Shown here: piece after piece, positions 12,233-23,012 of the stretch
Layout of the letters: the number at the start of each line of letters is the position of its first letter
How positions within the stretch are numbered: position 1 is the first letter of the stretch
Notes under the pieces: model-generated
Seen by the model: the letters and a program-made list of their open reading frames with translations, nothing else
Databases searched by the model: none
Told to the model about the DNA's origin: nothing
Source of the DNA: Petrosia ficiformis
Lineage: Eukaryota; Porifera; Demospongiae; Haplosclerida; Petrosiidae
Length of the DNA: 64,000 nucleotides
Assembly (NCBI GenBank): GCA_947044365.1
Contig: OX345636.1
Location: 33,919,212-33,983,211, forward strand
Direction: 5' to 3'
Position numbers and translations under genes: made by a program

Positions 12233-15200
12233 GTATGATAATTAATATACATATCATGTGATATATTACTATTAGTGATCATTATCATGTTCACTGGAAT
12301 GTGTACAGTCTATGACATACAAGATTATTAAAGCTATATGAAAATCTAGCTTAATGTATACAAGATAATAATCCAATAGTTGTAGATTCACTGATACATT
12401 TGTAGCTGCCTATTCTGAGATGTTCAAGTATCCTATGATTCATAAATAAAGACAAAGTGTCACTGCATTTTATGTTCTTACTATTTAAAATATTATGAGA
12501 CACACTTACACCAGTTAATTACATTCCTTAGTCCTGTCTGTTATTATAAGAATGTTTACTTAGAAACAGCATAACAACCAACAACTACAAGAATGTTAGA
12601 AATGCTTGTATTGAACCTTAATAAGTCATACTTATACAATTGTGTAACATCTATATAATTGTGAAGACACACCTTCATTATTATAATAAGATATGATGAC
12701 TCAACAAAAATTCGTAATTAACTATCTTCTATAACTCTCACTCTCTTGTATTATTATGACTTGATTTTGTTAGTTCTATACCTTTCATCTGTTTTTAGTT
12801 TTTACATCTTGTTTTTAGTATTAGTAATCCAGTACCTCAAGTATTAGAACAGGGATAATAACATTACATCTTACTATAATACGGAATATCATTATTATTA
12901 TAGTAATATCCCATTATATAGAATATATTAATGATGAGTGGTCTGTGAAAAATGTTTGGAATTATGAACAGCTGATGAAAAACAGGAATGAGATTCAGAC
13001 GAGTTTACTTTATCATCTTCTTCATGATAGAAGCCAACAACTAGTTAGTAATCCAGTGATCGATATTGTGTTAATAAAATATTGTGTTAATTGTTTCAGG
13101 AGACACTAAGATTAATGGAGAAGAAGATATTTGAAAAAGAATCCAAATTATTGAAATTAAGTGTTAAGATGAGAGAGGAGAGTGATGAAATTACACTTCT
13201 AAAGACAAGAGATATGTCATTAATAGATAAATCAGATACACTAGAGAAAGGTCAGATAATGGTTATTATACATGTGATTTGAATACTTGATAAATTATTA
13301 TGATATATAGAACTGGGGTTTTCAAAAGGTGAAACACAAGCCTACAAGAAAGTGTCAATTGCAACAAGACAAGGTAACTTATATAATATATATAATATGA
13401 AAATTAAAGTACAAGAGGTGTGGTTGATACAAGCATATAACATGAGCTAAGTGAGTTACAAAATGTATTTCCTTTTTGACACTGGGGGAACAACTTTGAT
13501 ATTTGTACATGCACACCTGTACGATTTAAACATGTGGTTAATATTTCTGGAAATGGTGAGGCTATGTTGCTTTATGCTTCTGTCTAATTTCTCTGTCAAA
13601 TGATGAGTAGAAACAGTAACAGGAATATAATGTAGTACTTGATAATGTAATTTTGGGAGGCAAATCAAGATACAAATATAAATCTTCAGTAATATTATTA
13701 GAATGTTATTTGAATTTTTTTTGTGTTTAGAGTTGCAACATTCTCAGACATTGTTGATGATTGAAAAGAAAGCATCATTAGCAAAAACACAACAGATCGC
13801 AGATATGGAAGAGAAACTTAAACTCACATCTACCCTTTCCTCAGGTCTATATTAATACATATATCATATCTATTGAATATGTATTGACTATCATGTGTTT
13901 TCATTAGATGAGGAAACAATGGAAGTGTATCATGAGAAGACTCTGGAAAGAGAACCATTAGAAGAGAAGAAATCAAAACCTGTAGATGAGGATAAACCTA
14001 AATCAGATATTAGTGATAAAATGTTAATATTGGAAGAAGGTTAGATGAGTATTACTAATATCATTATGTGATCACGGACTATCTTATTACATCAGAGATA
14101 GAGGAACTACAAACAATAGTTATTAGTAAGAATGAACAAGTAGAGGAACTACAGAGTGTGTCGGAGAAGAAGGATGAGATAGTGAAAGAACTAGAGTCAA
14201 TACAAGAATGTAAGTCATATGTTACTTTACAGTTGAATTAATTTCAAATATCTTTTCACATAATCATAGAAGTCAACATCTCAATTAGAGGAACTACAGA
14301 CTTCATTGCAAATGAAATCGAAAGAGCTGGAATCACTACTTTTGGAATTAGCAGAACTTCAAAACTTATTCTCTCATTATAGAAATGAAGTCACTACAGA
14401 CAACAGTGGTTGATAAAACTTCACAAACAGATGAAGTACAGAATACAGTAGAAGATAATGAAGTACATTTGGAGGAATTACAAATGCAAAGAGAGAGACT
14501 AAGGGAACTTGAAGTTACTATACAAGAAATGAAACAGTTAGAGGAAACTAGAAAGACATCATCACTTGTACCACAAAACTCCAGTGACATCATTTCTATA
14601 CTAGGTTATAAATTATGTTATATAATTAATATACTAATCTCTGTTGTTATCATAATCTCATATTATTATACAGATGATCCTGATCTTCACATAGCTAAAC
14701 AGAAGGTGTTTCATATTAAAGGGAACAGTCTGGATTGGGGAGATTATGGGTTTAAGATGTATTTCCCAGAAGGTACGATTCCACCATCACAAGTGCTTAT
14801 CAAAGCTCTTGTTGGTGGTAAATTCCAGTTTTCTGATGGAATGGAGCTTGTCAGTGCTTTATATGTTGTCTCATTTCCTGAAGAGTACCTCCAGCCTGTC
14901 GAATTACAAATACAACACTGTGTCTATCTGAAGAGTTCACGACAGTTTAAATATCTGAGTTTCATAACAGTACCTATAGATGAGTCAGTACCACCATACA
15001 AGTTCCAGTTCATAGAGGGTGGTAAATTCTATACTGATAGTCAGTATGGAATGATAGTTCGTTCCAAGTTTTGTATAATGGGTATTGGTAAGAAGATTAA
15101 TGGTTGTGATCCACACATCTCATCTGATGTAGAGGATACTAGTGATACTGATAGTGAAACATCTGAACATGGTTAGGATACTATAGTATTAATTATTTAA

Positions 15201-15705
15201 TGTATTATTCATTAGCTGATGTTCAATCAACTGATAATGATGTGTCTCATATTGACTCTTTTTCAGAAGATCAAGATCCACCTAGTAGCGATACTGATAG
15301 TGAAACACAATCCACATCTGAACATGGTTAGGATATTATAATATTAATAATGGTATTTAAATTTTTATAATTATAGGTGATGTTCAGAATGATGTGTCTA
15401 TTTCTTCAGAAGATAAGGATACTAGTAGTGATATTGATAGTAAAACACAGTCCAAATCAGGACATGGTTAGGATATTATTAGTATATTATCAATACTTTA
15501 CTATTATTTATTATAATTATTATTAGTCGATGTTCCTTCAACTGACAATACTGAAGAGCATCTTAGTAGTGATGCTGATAGTAAAACACAGTCCAAATCA
15601 GGACCTGGTTAGGATATTAATAGTATATTATAGATGTATCTATTTTAATTAACCCTTGGTGCACGTATGCGCATGTGCCAAGGTTATAGTACTTGGTTTG
15701 TGTGT

Positions 15706-15737
<32 letters not shown>

Positions 15738-18700
15738 CTGTTACAACAGTTGCAGCCTTGCCACTGAGCTAAATTTTGAGATTCAGACACCAACAAGATC
15801 CAAACGATGCACTCCAGCTTTTTGATTTGTGGATGTTTCTAAACATTTTTCGTTCCAGAGATATAGCAATTTTTACAACTCACCATTGCCAATGGCTTTC
15901 ATGACTTCTGGTAACAAAACACCACATGGAAACACAACTTATCTTGTTTGAAGGCTGTCGCTGTTCAATCACAGCATAAAACAAAGTATAATTGAAGTAG
16001 TGGTTGCTACAACATCAAGATGGCTTTGGCCATGACGATCACTTTCCAGCTCCACCTATTTAATTTCATGCACGTGATTGAGGCCAAACTGTGTCTATAT
16101 AGTTGATTAAAACTCTGAAATTATGTAGAACTGGTTATCATAATAATCATTATATAATACAGTAAAGTCAATATTGCCTCTGCAATTATTTTTTTGTCAG
16201 TTACTGTTGCTGTTTCCACATCACATTTGTGGTGAAGGTTTTTAGCTGTAAGTGGATGATTTGTGGTTATAACTGTAGAGAATGTGTTGTGAGAGCTGTA
16301 ACTAGAGTTTTAATTATTTATGCCTCTAAACAAAGTGTCAGCAATGATGTAGTAGTGTGATACACATGATCTTCACACATTCATTTTGTTTGAAAATACC
16401 ATAAAATACACTGCTCCATGCCAAGGGTCTGGCATTACTGTGCTTTTCATTATCATTACTTAATGTTCCATCAACTGAGAATACTGAAGAGCATCCTAGT
16501 AGTGATATTGATAGTAAAACACAGTCCAAATCAGGACATGGTTAGTATATTATTAGTATATTATCTATTTTTTATTATAATTATTATTAGTCAATGTCCC
16601 GTCAACTGACAATATTGAAGAGCATCCTAGTAATGATAAAACATCACCCTCATCTGGACATGGTTAGGATATCAATAGTATATTATATTATGAATGTATT
16701 TATTATAATTATTATTAGTTAATGTTACGTCAACTGAGAATACTGAACAGCATCTCAGTAGCAATACTGATGATAAAACATCACCCTCATCTGGACATGG
16801 TTAGGATATTAATAGTATATTACGAATACTTTCTATTATTTATTATAATTAAGTTGATGTTCCGTTAACTGACAAAGTTGATAAGGATAATGATCCTTGT
16901 AGTGTTACTGATGATGAAACACAAACACATCACTCTATCTCAAAAGGAGGTATATAAATATTGTTACATAATGAAGTATTAAATATTTATATCTATAGTA
17001 CAAGTCCCTAATGACTCTGGTGTACCTGATAATATATACACTGGTGGAATATATTACAAGTGGACAGGATGTAACATATGGGAAATGACATTTATGGTGG
17101 TGCAAAATGTAAAAGTATTTTTAGAGGTAGCTAATTTAATTATAATAAAGTATTCTTATAATTGTTGTAATATCCACTGATATTCATCATCATTTTATAG
17201 TATATTAAAGAGCATCATCATAGTGCTGAAAAGGATGAGATGATTAGGTTTTCATTCCTGAATCCAGTGAATGGATATATTGAACTTGATAGTGTTAGTA
17301 TGGAACAAGTAGTTTATAGAGGATGGAGTATTGAACCTCACAAGGAACCTCTTAGAGTAAGTTAATGTGTATTATACTATTTATGATGATTTGGTTCATT
17401 ATAATATTTCAACATTATAGCTGAGAAAGAGAGATGCTGATCTATTTGGATCAAATCATCTTCCCATTCCTCCATCCTGTCTTGTTACTGTATGGGCTGA
17501 TTTATCCTGTAATCCTAAGAGACGTTTGAGACATCCAGTAACACTAACTGGAATAGATTCTGATACAAGAAAAATATGTATCAGTAGATTCCTTGAAACA
17601 TCCACTACAGGTATATAATACATTATTATTATAAGTTAAAATCAACTGATTCTCTTACACTTAAGAGTCTACTACTAGTGATCAAGTACAGAATAGTAAT
17701 GCAACAAATCATGCAATCACTACACCTCATACAGGTTAGTACTATTATTATCCATGTACACAAGTATTCTTAAGATGATAGTAGATTATAAGTCCTCAAT
17801 CTGATTGGCTAGTAATAAAACAAGTGTATATAGAGAAAAAAACATCCCTATATTTGCTTTGTGATGACTATGTATTAAGCATTGCTGATGGCACTAGTGT
17901 CTCTACCTTTCTGTATACTCCTGGGGCCTGAAGACGTAAGTGTAAGCCTAATTGCAGTCTAAATACACAGATATCTGATGAACTGACTGAGGTACTCCTT
18001 CAAGGTTCTAAATGATGACTTCCTCGTGTCTGAAACTATCATACTTACTTGTTAAAGATTCTTGCATAATATCTATACTGTTTCTCTGCTATATACAACA
18101 GTTATTAGCAGTTTTACATCCTTCCTGAATCTTCCTGGCTGGTCTGTAGCTCAAACGCGCGTTCTTTTACGCGCCACGCCCATTAATTGACCGAGCTAGC
18201 CCCCAGCTAGGGAATGACGTAACTACGTATAGACCTTGTGCGGCTGACGTCATAAGTTTAAATTTTCCGTATATTTGAAAATTTAAACTTACCACACAAG
18301 GTCTATAGTACAGTATATTGCCACTCAAAATGGCGGATTCGCCGTATATTTCCGTGTTAGATGACGTAACCGCACAAGGTCTATACAACGCATAGTCGCG
18401 CAAGTGACACAAGAATATATTTATAATTATATATATAATTATATATATATACATTAAACCCCGTGGAAAGCAATTATAGGGATGAAAAGAAAAAAAATGT
18501 TACTGAGTGGGATTCGAACCCAAGCAAGACATTTAGCAAGATTAATGTTTGCTTAAAAACCACTTGATTGGAATGTCATGTATTCTATCAGTCTATTGTA
18601 TATATCAGCCATTATGTGTCTCATTTATCTATCTGTTCATCCATGTATTCAATTATCCATCCTTTGCATCCTGACATCCATCCCTTTGTTTTTCTCTAAT

Positions 18701-21055
18701 AATCCAACAAACATGATGGATGGCATTGGTGTAGGAGGAATTGATTATGAAGATAAACTGACTCCATGGTTAATACAATATTACGATGTGTGTCTCATGC
18801 CATCATTCAAGATAGTACTCATCAATTTTGTTACATTGTGCAATCATGATGTATTGATCTTCCAGTTGTTATCAATAGATAGATTAATGGATTAATTAAT
18901 GAATGTATATGTATTTAATACTACAAGGATGATATAATTAATTTGTACAGGTCACTTTTCTCAATAGAATGGGAACAACTGGTTATAAAGTGAGTTACAC
19001 CTCCATTCACTTCGTCCATAGCCATTATAGCAACCATACATATAACTCAATGATAAGATATTAGACGTTTCATTGAGTTATTCACAAGTCATATATCCAT
19101 GGACTGGAAGGTTAAATTATCAGTAACTTTTAGTGTAGTTAATGAAGGAAGTGGTTTCAATGGAGAGGATACAGGACAAATATAACTAACTAAATGAACA
19201 CTAACAGTGAGTTATTATAATATTTGATTGGGAATACAACAAGTGTATATAGAGAAAAAAGTATCCCTATGCTTGCTTTATGGTGTCCAGCATTCAGTAA
19301 TCATGGCTGACTTTATCATGCCCGAAACACAACAGCCTATTATAGTTATTATTTTGATTATATACTCTGTTTACCTTTTATAGAACCTTGTAGAACTTTA
19401 AGAATACATTTCAGGTAGAATAGCTAGCTATTAGTTCCAGTGTCTACGTAAGCTACACAGCTTTCTTTCTGCTGGTGTGTAGAGCTTGATCGCGCGTTCT
19501 TTTTCGCGCCACGCCCATTAATTGACCGAGCCCCCGGGAATGATGTAACTTCCTTAACTACGTATACAACGCATACTCGCGTAGGTGACACAAGAATATA
19601 TATATATATATAAACATACATCGAACCCGTGGGAAAGCAATCATAGGGATGGCCCTACGGGCCATAAAAACTATTACTGTTGTTCACAATACACCATACA
19701 TGTAACACAGTATTTACATCACCTGTCAGGCATCAAGTTACTGGCTTCCCTCGGAATAGATTTCAGTTTAATACTGCAAACAATATTTGAGATTGTAGAG
19801 TTGAATCATCATCAAAACGAGAATGTAGGGGACGGCATCTGTTAATATGATGGTGAAATTAGATTAGCAAGGGAAATTATCTGCATGATGTGCTTCATGC
19901 ACTTTGAATACTATTCTGGCACTCTATAAACAGCCCCAAAATTTTGATTTTCAGCACATCCCTGGAATGTGTGGAAATTGCCAGTTGACTACTGTACAAC
20001 TAGCAATGAATGATAATTATGTAGGTATTCCAGATGCTCCTACCTACATAATTATAATTCAGTAATTTAGAATCCTAAGCTGATAGGAAGCCAAAATAGG
20101 TAACTGTGTGGATGTTACCCTGGAGACCTGTACTGTAATAGACCTGATTATCGTCCACAATAGCCCACACTCTAAATGAGCATATTGGCATCTAGTGGCT
20201 TTAATTGAATTTCTTGGTATCTTGGTATTTTGATCAGCTATTGCATTATCAGGGATTTTTTTAGGAATTCATGCATAATGGGAGATGTGGAGTGAGGCAA
20301 AAATAGAGTTAAGATATTAAAATAGGAGGTAGAGTGCAGTGTGCATAGCACACTCCATGTAGGGGCACGCTCCCCCATTTTGAACCCCTAAAAAGGCATT
20401 ACATTATGGTGCAATCTAGGAGTAAGTTTACACTGATCATACTATTATAGCAGGGGGGGGGGGGAAGGTAAATTCCCCCATGTGTTCCACTGATAAATGA
20501 TAAAAATGCTAATTATATAATCAATACTTTATTTATTTTTTGAACACTTTAAGTCACATAATATACATATTGATAATACATGTATATACATGTATGTGTA
20601 CTTTCTAAACCAAACGAGCATAACATTACATAATATCATATGACTATAATAATTATAAATATTATTTTATTATAACAGGTACTACTAGTGTGCCTCAAGG
20701 TGATCCAAATCAACTAATACAGTGTATTAAAACAGTTATTGATAATAACTATTCTTCTCTTGGTACATTGTTTACAAGGAGATCTATAAAGATAATAGCT
20801 GGTAAAATGTTACACACAGGTCTAATATCTAGTGATGTTGCTGAGGAACCAACTTTAGATCTGATACTTAACGACTTCACTTCTGGAATGATTTTTATGA
20901 GAAAAGCTGATGAAATTATAAATCATACTACTAAATTCCTAAGAGTACTATTAGAAATGCAAGGTCCATTTGTATTTGCTGCTGAACACCTTAAAGAAGA
21001 TATTCATGATATTATAAATAGTAGACTAGGTTTTGAGTTTAATCTTGATCTGTAA
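8457..21055 (+). CDS. Copy B: Kelch-coiled coil-ZU5-acidic linker-beta module-helical C-terminal protein
   Basis: This is the best-preserved paralogue. Exons deduced from AG/GT and phase: 8457-8466, 8781-9326, 9384-9556, 11681-11884, 12058-12232, 12922-13043, 13100-13250, 13311-13373, 13731-13844, 13908-14039, 14096-14209, 14383-14604, 14674-15171, 15216-15326, 15377-15466, 15527-15607, 16591-16662, 16719-16799, 16854-16949, 16999-17126, 17201-17356, 17421-17610, 17666-17734 and 20679-21055, about 1,300 residues. The start ATG GCT ACT G|GTGAGT is identical in C and D. Phases agree except at the join into 14383: an exon ending in T meets AA, which would give TAA. A coil exon near 14275, homologous to 43547, carries a deletion. 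No signal peptide or TM segment is seen, so it is probably intracellular. A propeller plus ZU5/death-fold plan would fit a sensor or adaptor; this is inferred. Confidence 0.72.
9580..10131. mobile_element. piggyBac-like MITE in copy B intron 3
   Basis: This 552-bp element begins CCCTTA and ends TAAGGG, and is flanked on both sides by TTAA (9576-9579 and 10132-10135). The matching intron of copy C is uninterrupted, with a single TTAA at 25059-25062 in the same flanking sequence (GTGTTTATTAA/ACAGATTCC). CCCT/AGGG termini with TTAA duplication are typical of piggyBac-superfamily elements. The overlapping ORFs do not resemble a transposase, so it is non-autonomous. Confidence 0.85.
10252..11300. 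other. Insertion block in copy B intron 3
   Basis: Copies B and C share intron sequence up to about 10252 and again from about 11300 (AACTTAACATGTAC). The roughly 1 kb between is absent from C. It contains a 391-bp foldback element (10789-11179). Just before that is a dispersed motif (CGTTAGTTGC.GGAAAG near 10728) found again near 62660 and 62806. The remainder resembles nothing I recognise. Confidence 0.55.
10789..11179. mobile_element. Foldback MITE with about 62-bp terminal inverted repeats
   Basis: The left arm 10789-10850 (TCGAGGCCAAGCCCGTTCGC...) is the near-perfect reverse complement of 11118-11179, with two mismatches noticed. The arms enclose about 270 bp with no transposase. Superfamily and target-site duplication are not clear. 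Confidence 0.75.
12233..12921. other. Copy B intron 5
   Basis: AT-rich intron between the Kelch and coiled-coil regions. It is conserved with copy C (26250-26906) and in part with copy D (42099-42350): shared blocks include GTGATCATTATCATGTTCAC and TTCAAGTATCCTATGATTCA. No gene or mobile element is seen. Conservation reflects recent duplication. Confidence 0.5.
12922..14604 (+). CDS. Copy B coiled-coil exons
   Basis: Exons at 12922-13043, 13100-13250, 13311-13373, 13731-13844, 13908-14039, 14096-14209 and 14383-14604 encode a charged, Leu/Glu/Lys-rich segment of about 300 residues. Examples are EYINDEWSVKNVWNYEQLMK, ESKLLKLSVKMREESDEITL, KNEQVEELQSVSEKKDEIV and LEELQMQRERLRELEVTIQ. Several exons are 114 nt (38 codons) in phase 1-1, suggesting coil growth by exon duplication. 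The segment near 14275-14370, homologous to an exon in A and D, is out of frame here; how 14209 splices to 14383 is unresolved. Confidence 0.65.
14674..15171 (+). CDS. Copy B ZU5-like domain exon
   Basis: A single 498-nt phase 1-1 exon encodes about 166 residues. It opens DDPDLHIAKQKVFHIKGN, continues SLDWGDYGFKMYFPEGTIPP and ALVGGKFQFSDGMELVSALY, then LQIQHCVYLKSSRQFKYLSF and PPYKFQFIEGGKFYTDSQYG. The (D)WGDYG..M.FPEGTIP start followed by alternating strands resembles the start of ZU5 domains. It is open with no lesion and ends in an acidic Ser/Thr tail (SDVEDTSDTDSETSEHG) that leads into the acidic array. Confidence 0.7.
15216..16949 (+). CDS. Copy B tandem acidic exon array
   Basis: Exons are 15216-15326 (111 nt), 15377-15466 (90), 15527-15607 (81), 16460-16540 (81, acceptor changed from AG to AC), 16591-16662 (72), 16719-16799 (81) and 16854-16949 (96). 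All lengths are multiples of three in phase 1-1, so any one can be skipped without shifting the frame. Most introns start GTTAGGATATTA and are about 50 nt. Peptides are acidic and Ser/Thr-rich with a shared STDN.....S-D-D core. A TTAA-flanked insertion separates the third and fourth exons. It is probably a flexible linker of variable length. Confidence 0.7.
15653..16427. mobile_element. TTAA-associated insertion with CCCTTGG/CCAAGGG ends
   Basis: About 775 bp lies in an array intron, starting right after TTAA (15649-15652) with CCCTTGG and ending CCAAGGG at 16421-16427. A (GT)n tract is at 15699-15741. No TTAA follows the right end and the matching termini are short, so the piggyBac-type assignment is tentative. 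It contains no convincing ORF. The exon just after it (16460) has lost its AG acceptor. Confidence 0.45.
16999..17734 (+). CDS. Copy B beta-rich (UPA-position) module exons
   Basis: Exons 16999-17126, 17201-17356, 17421-17610 and 17666-17734. The translations contain NDSGVPDNIYTGGIYYKWTG, EKDEMIRFSFLNPVNGYIEL, RGWSIEPHKEPLR, then RKRDADLFGSNHLPIPPSCL, VTVWADL and KICISRFLETSTT. All four paralogues keep the GYIEL/YLEL, ADLFG and P.SCLVTV(W/Y)A positions and the FLET(S/T) end, so this is a real folded unit. It follows ZU5 and precedes a death-fold-type domain, as UPA does elsewhere. I do not recognise it by sequence alone. Confidence 0.65.
17815..18480. repeat. Dispersed repeat, copy 1
   Basis: It starts ACAAGTGTATATAGAGAAAA and ends in a GTGG.AAGCAAT.ATAGGGATG block. 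It contains the GCGCCACGCCCATTAATTGA..GAGC segment. Related copies are at 19238-19675, 61496-61676 (3' half) and 62265-63060. This copy is interrupted by the MITE at 18232-18381. A tRNA-like GGGATTCGAACCC box lies just beyond it (18509-18521). The type is unknown. Confidence 0.55.
18232..18381. mobile_element. 150-bp MITE with TATA target duplication
   Basis: Ends GACCTTGTGCGG and CCGCACAAGGTC form ~23-bp inverted repeats (GACCTTGTGCGGYTRMGTCAT). Both sides are flanked by TATA (18228-18231, 18382-18385). The related repeat copy at 19238-19675 shows the unoccupied site ACGTATACAACG near 19560. An internal inverted repeat (AAGTTTAAATTTTC/GAAAATTTAAACTT) adds a second hairpin. Confidence 0.8.
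19238..19675. repeat. Dispersed repeat, copy 2
   Basis: Same family as 17815-18480. It has ACAAGTGTATATAGAGAAAA, GTGTCCAGCATTCAGTAATC, the CGCGCCACGCCCATTAATTG segment and the end CCCTACGGGCCATAAAAA. It lacks the nested MITE. Confidence 0.6.
20330..20475. repeat. Dispersed repeat with ACTCCATGTAGGGGCACG core
   Basis: Core TAGCACACTCCATGTAGGGG, then CCCCCATTTTG and AACCCCTAAAAAGG, is shared with 46225-46400 in copy D. It ends near a G13 run. No coding potential. Confidence 0.5.
20679..21055 (+). CDS. Copy B C-terminal exon, helical domain
   Basis: The exon opens after TATAACAG in phase with 17734 and ends at TAA 21053-21055, about 125 residues. The sequence is helical and amphipathic: NQLIQCIKTVIDNNYSSLGT, KMLHTGLISSDVAEEPTLDL, LNDFTSGMIFMRKADEIINH, then AAEHLKEDIHDIIN. 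The GLIS..V...PTLDLIL..F..GM core recurs in the exons at 21330 and about 32390. The pattern resembles CARD-like death folds in which a helix with (G)LI(S/P) is followed by a charged loop. Assignment is tentative. Confidence 0.65.
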
Positions 21056-21329
21056 TAATACAACATGTATTACTTATTTGTATTGTATAGTGTGATATTA
21101 TGTTTGATTATTAAAAGATAATTTCAGTTATAATGAATGTCATATGCATGCTTTCCGATTCAGAAACCACCCTGGTATAGTAAATAGTAGGTGTAAATGT
21201 TGTGTTTTTTTGGATGTAACCAACAGAGGGATCACATCATCATCATTGTTAGGTTTGGATGTGGTTTATTTGTATCTCATTTTATTTTGTCTTTTATATA
21301 TTATTATTATTTGTATATCATTTGTACAG

Positions 21330-21471
21330 GTTTAGTTCAGTTTGATATCAATAAGAAATCTGAAATAATTGATAACTATGCTGGATTACATAGACTCGTA
21401 GAAATATCATTACCAAACTTCACAATAGAAATGTTTCAAGCATGACTCATATCAGAAGGAATTAATTAATT
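21330..21471 (+). pseudogene. Orphan helical-domain exon downstream of copy B
   Basis: After TTTGTACAG, an open stretch reads LVQFDINKKSEIIDNYAGLH, then EISLPNFTIEMFQA, TGA (21443-21445) and LISEGIN. It closely matches the exon fragment at about 32390 in copy C and is more distantly related to the B C-terminal domain. It lies after the B stop codon, so it is either a decayed alternative last exon or a leftover of another copy. Confidence 0.5.
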
Positions 21472-22992
21472 ATTCTATAGATAGATATGTAGTGACTCTT
21501 AGTCAAGAAACACTACAAATAATTATAACCAGTTACTTGATAACAAATCTAATTCTATTTGATTCATGTTGTAATTGTATTTGCTATATCATCATCATGT
21601 ATCTAGTCCAGTAGCAGTATATATCTGATCAAATATATAACCACATAATTCATAGTCGTGATATATCAGTAGTCAGTTTATTTATTTCAAAGCCTGTGGT
21701 AAGTAATATTTAAATAAATGTATAGTATAGTACATGTTATTATAAGGACAATTCGTTTACATACTAATTAATCACTACCTAGTAACATCTGTTGTATCCA
21801 CAGATATCAGGGCTGTTTCTCCATATAAGGATATAGTATTGTTATACTCATCCAAACTACTTATACAATGCACTTATATAGTACAATAATGTCATCCTTG
21901 AGTGAGAACATATATATGTACATCCCGATATAACGCTAAAAATGATCTATTCATAATTTGCTATAAAATAAGTAACTGATACTGGAGTATGAGTACATCA
22001 CAAGTTCTACCTATGATTATGATTATGTATAAACTGTTATATATCATGTTGTTTGCAATTGGGTGATTGTCATGGTAATCTTTGATATATATATATATGT
22101 GTGTATATCACAGGAGTTATATCTCCATACTCACTAATTAGGGTTACAAAAAGCAGTTTGCCATGTTAAATCAGATATCTCCTAGCTACAGGTAGACTTA
22201 TGAATGTATGCTGTCATTGGGAAATTGTTTTTGAGTTGTGCACTTGATGAGATCTTTCATGGACAGTTTAAGCCCTCTAACAGACTAACTGTGAGATAAT
22301 TGTCATATACTATTACCATGCTTTATTAGTACAAGATCAAAACATACTATCTTGCCTGGTTTGAAAACCAATCCACATTGATTTAGTGATGATAACCTCA
22401 CTAATCAACTAGTTAGCTTCTGTTTATTTATATATATAAACAGAGTGCTGAAATTTAGTTTCGAACACTAAAAGAAACAGATATGTATTGCATCATATTG
22501 TTAGTTTCAGTAACGAGTTCAATATTTTATAATTAAATATTACAACATCATAATATAAATCACATGTTAATCATCACTAAATTAGCTACATCAATACTCA
22601 TTGATGTCAATAGTTCAATAATACAAATCAAAATGTGAAATTAATGATAAGCAAAATGACATAGATAATCAAATGTTTCACACGATACAATATTTTTAAA
22701 AGTGTTTTGATGGTAGGCCAAACAACAACAGTCATTATTTGCAGTCACAGTGATTGTACAAATATATTTACAGGACATTGATTCAATTAGATGTTTAGTA
22801 GCCAAAATGTATTATAAACACAATATTTCGGCGAATGACCTATTTTATGATGAAGACTGATCTATCTATATCTGCATATCTTCTATTAATTCTCTATTTA
22901 TATAATTATGTTGTATAAAATATTATATTATATGTATTTTAATTGTACTATAATAATGTAGATACTCAGTACAGTACATTGTTTATAGCATG
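21472..22992. other. Intergenic region between copies B and C
   Basis: AT-rich with no gene seen. The last ~600 bp before copy C resembles the upstream regions of B and D (for example ATTAATGATA.GCAAA and CACA..ACA blocks shared with 33780-34080). Its segment near 21476-21560 (TAGTGACTCTTAGTCAAGAAA...) also occurs near 8262-8340 upstream of B. (TA)n/(TG)n tracts are near 22086. Confidence 0.45.
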
Positions 22993-23012
22993 ATCACATG
23001 ACATCATGTGAT
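22993..23012. promoter_or_regulatory. Promoter palindrome of copy C
   Basis: ATCACATGACATCATGTGAT, a near-perfect palindrome made of TCACATGA and TCATGTGA, lies 64 bp before the copy C start codon. The identical 20-mer precedes copy D and a diverged form precedes copy B. TCATGTGA is the known M-box/MiT-TFE type E-box; its use here is inference. Confidence 0.5.

Larger units (their letters stand above)
17735..20678. other. Copy B long last intron with dispersed repeats
   Basis: This 2.9-kb intron separates the beta module from the last exon. It holds two copies of a dispersed repeat (17815-18480 and 19238-19675), a nested 150-bp MITE, another dispersed repeat (20330-20475) and a G13 run near 20452. 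The AT-rich remainder includes a 105-residue ORF at 18578-18895 that resembles no family I know. No further exon was found. Confidence 0.5.

Noticed and set aside
18509..18521. GGGATTCGAACCC, a tRNA T-loop/B-box match on the minus strand
   Set aside because: No cloverleaf could be drawn around it and no matching A box was seen. At most it is a relic of a tRNA-derived SINE.
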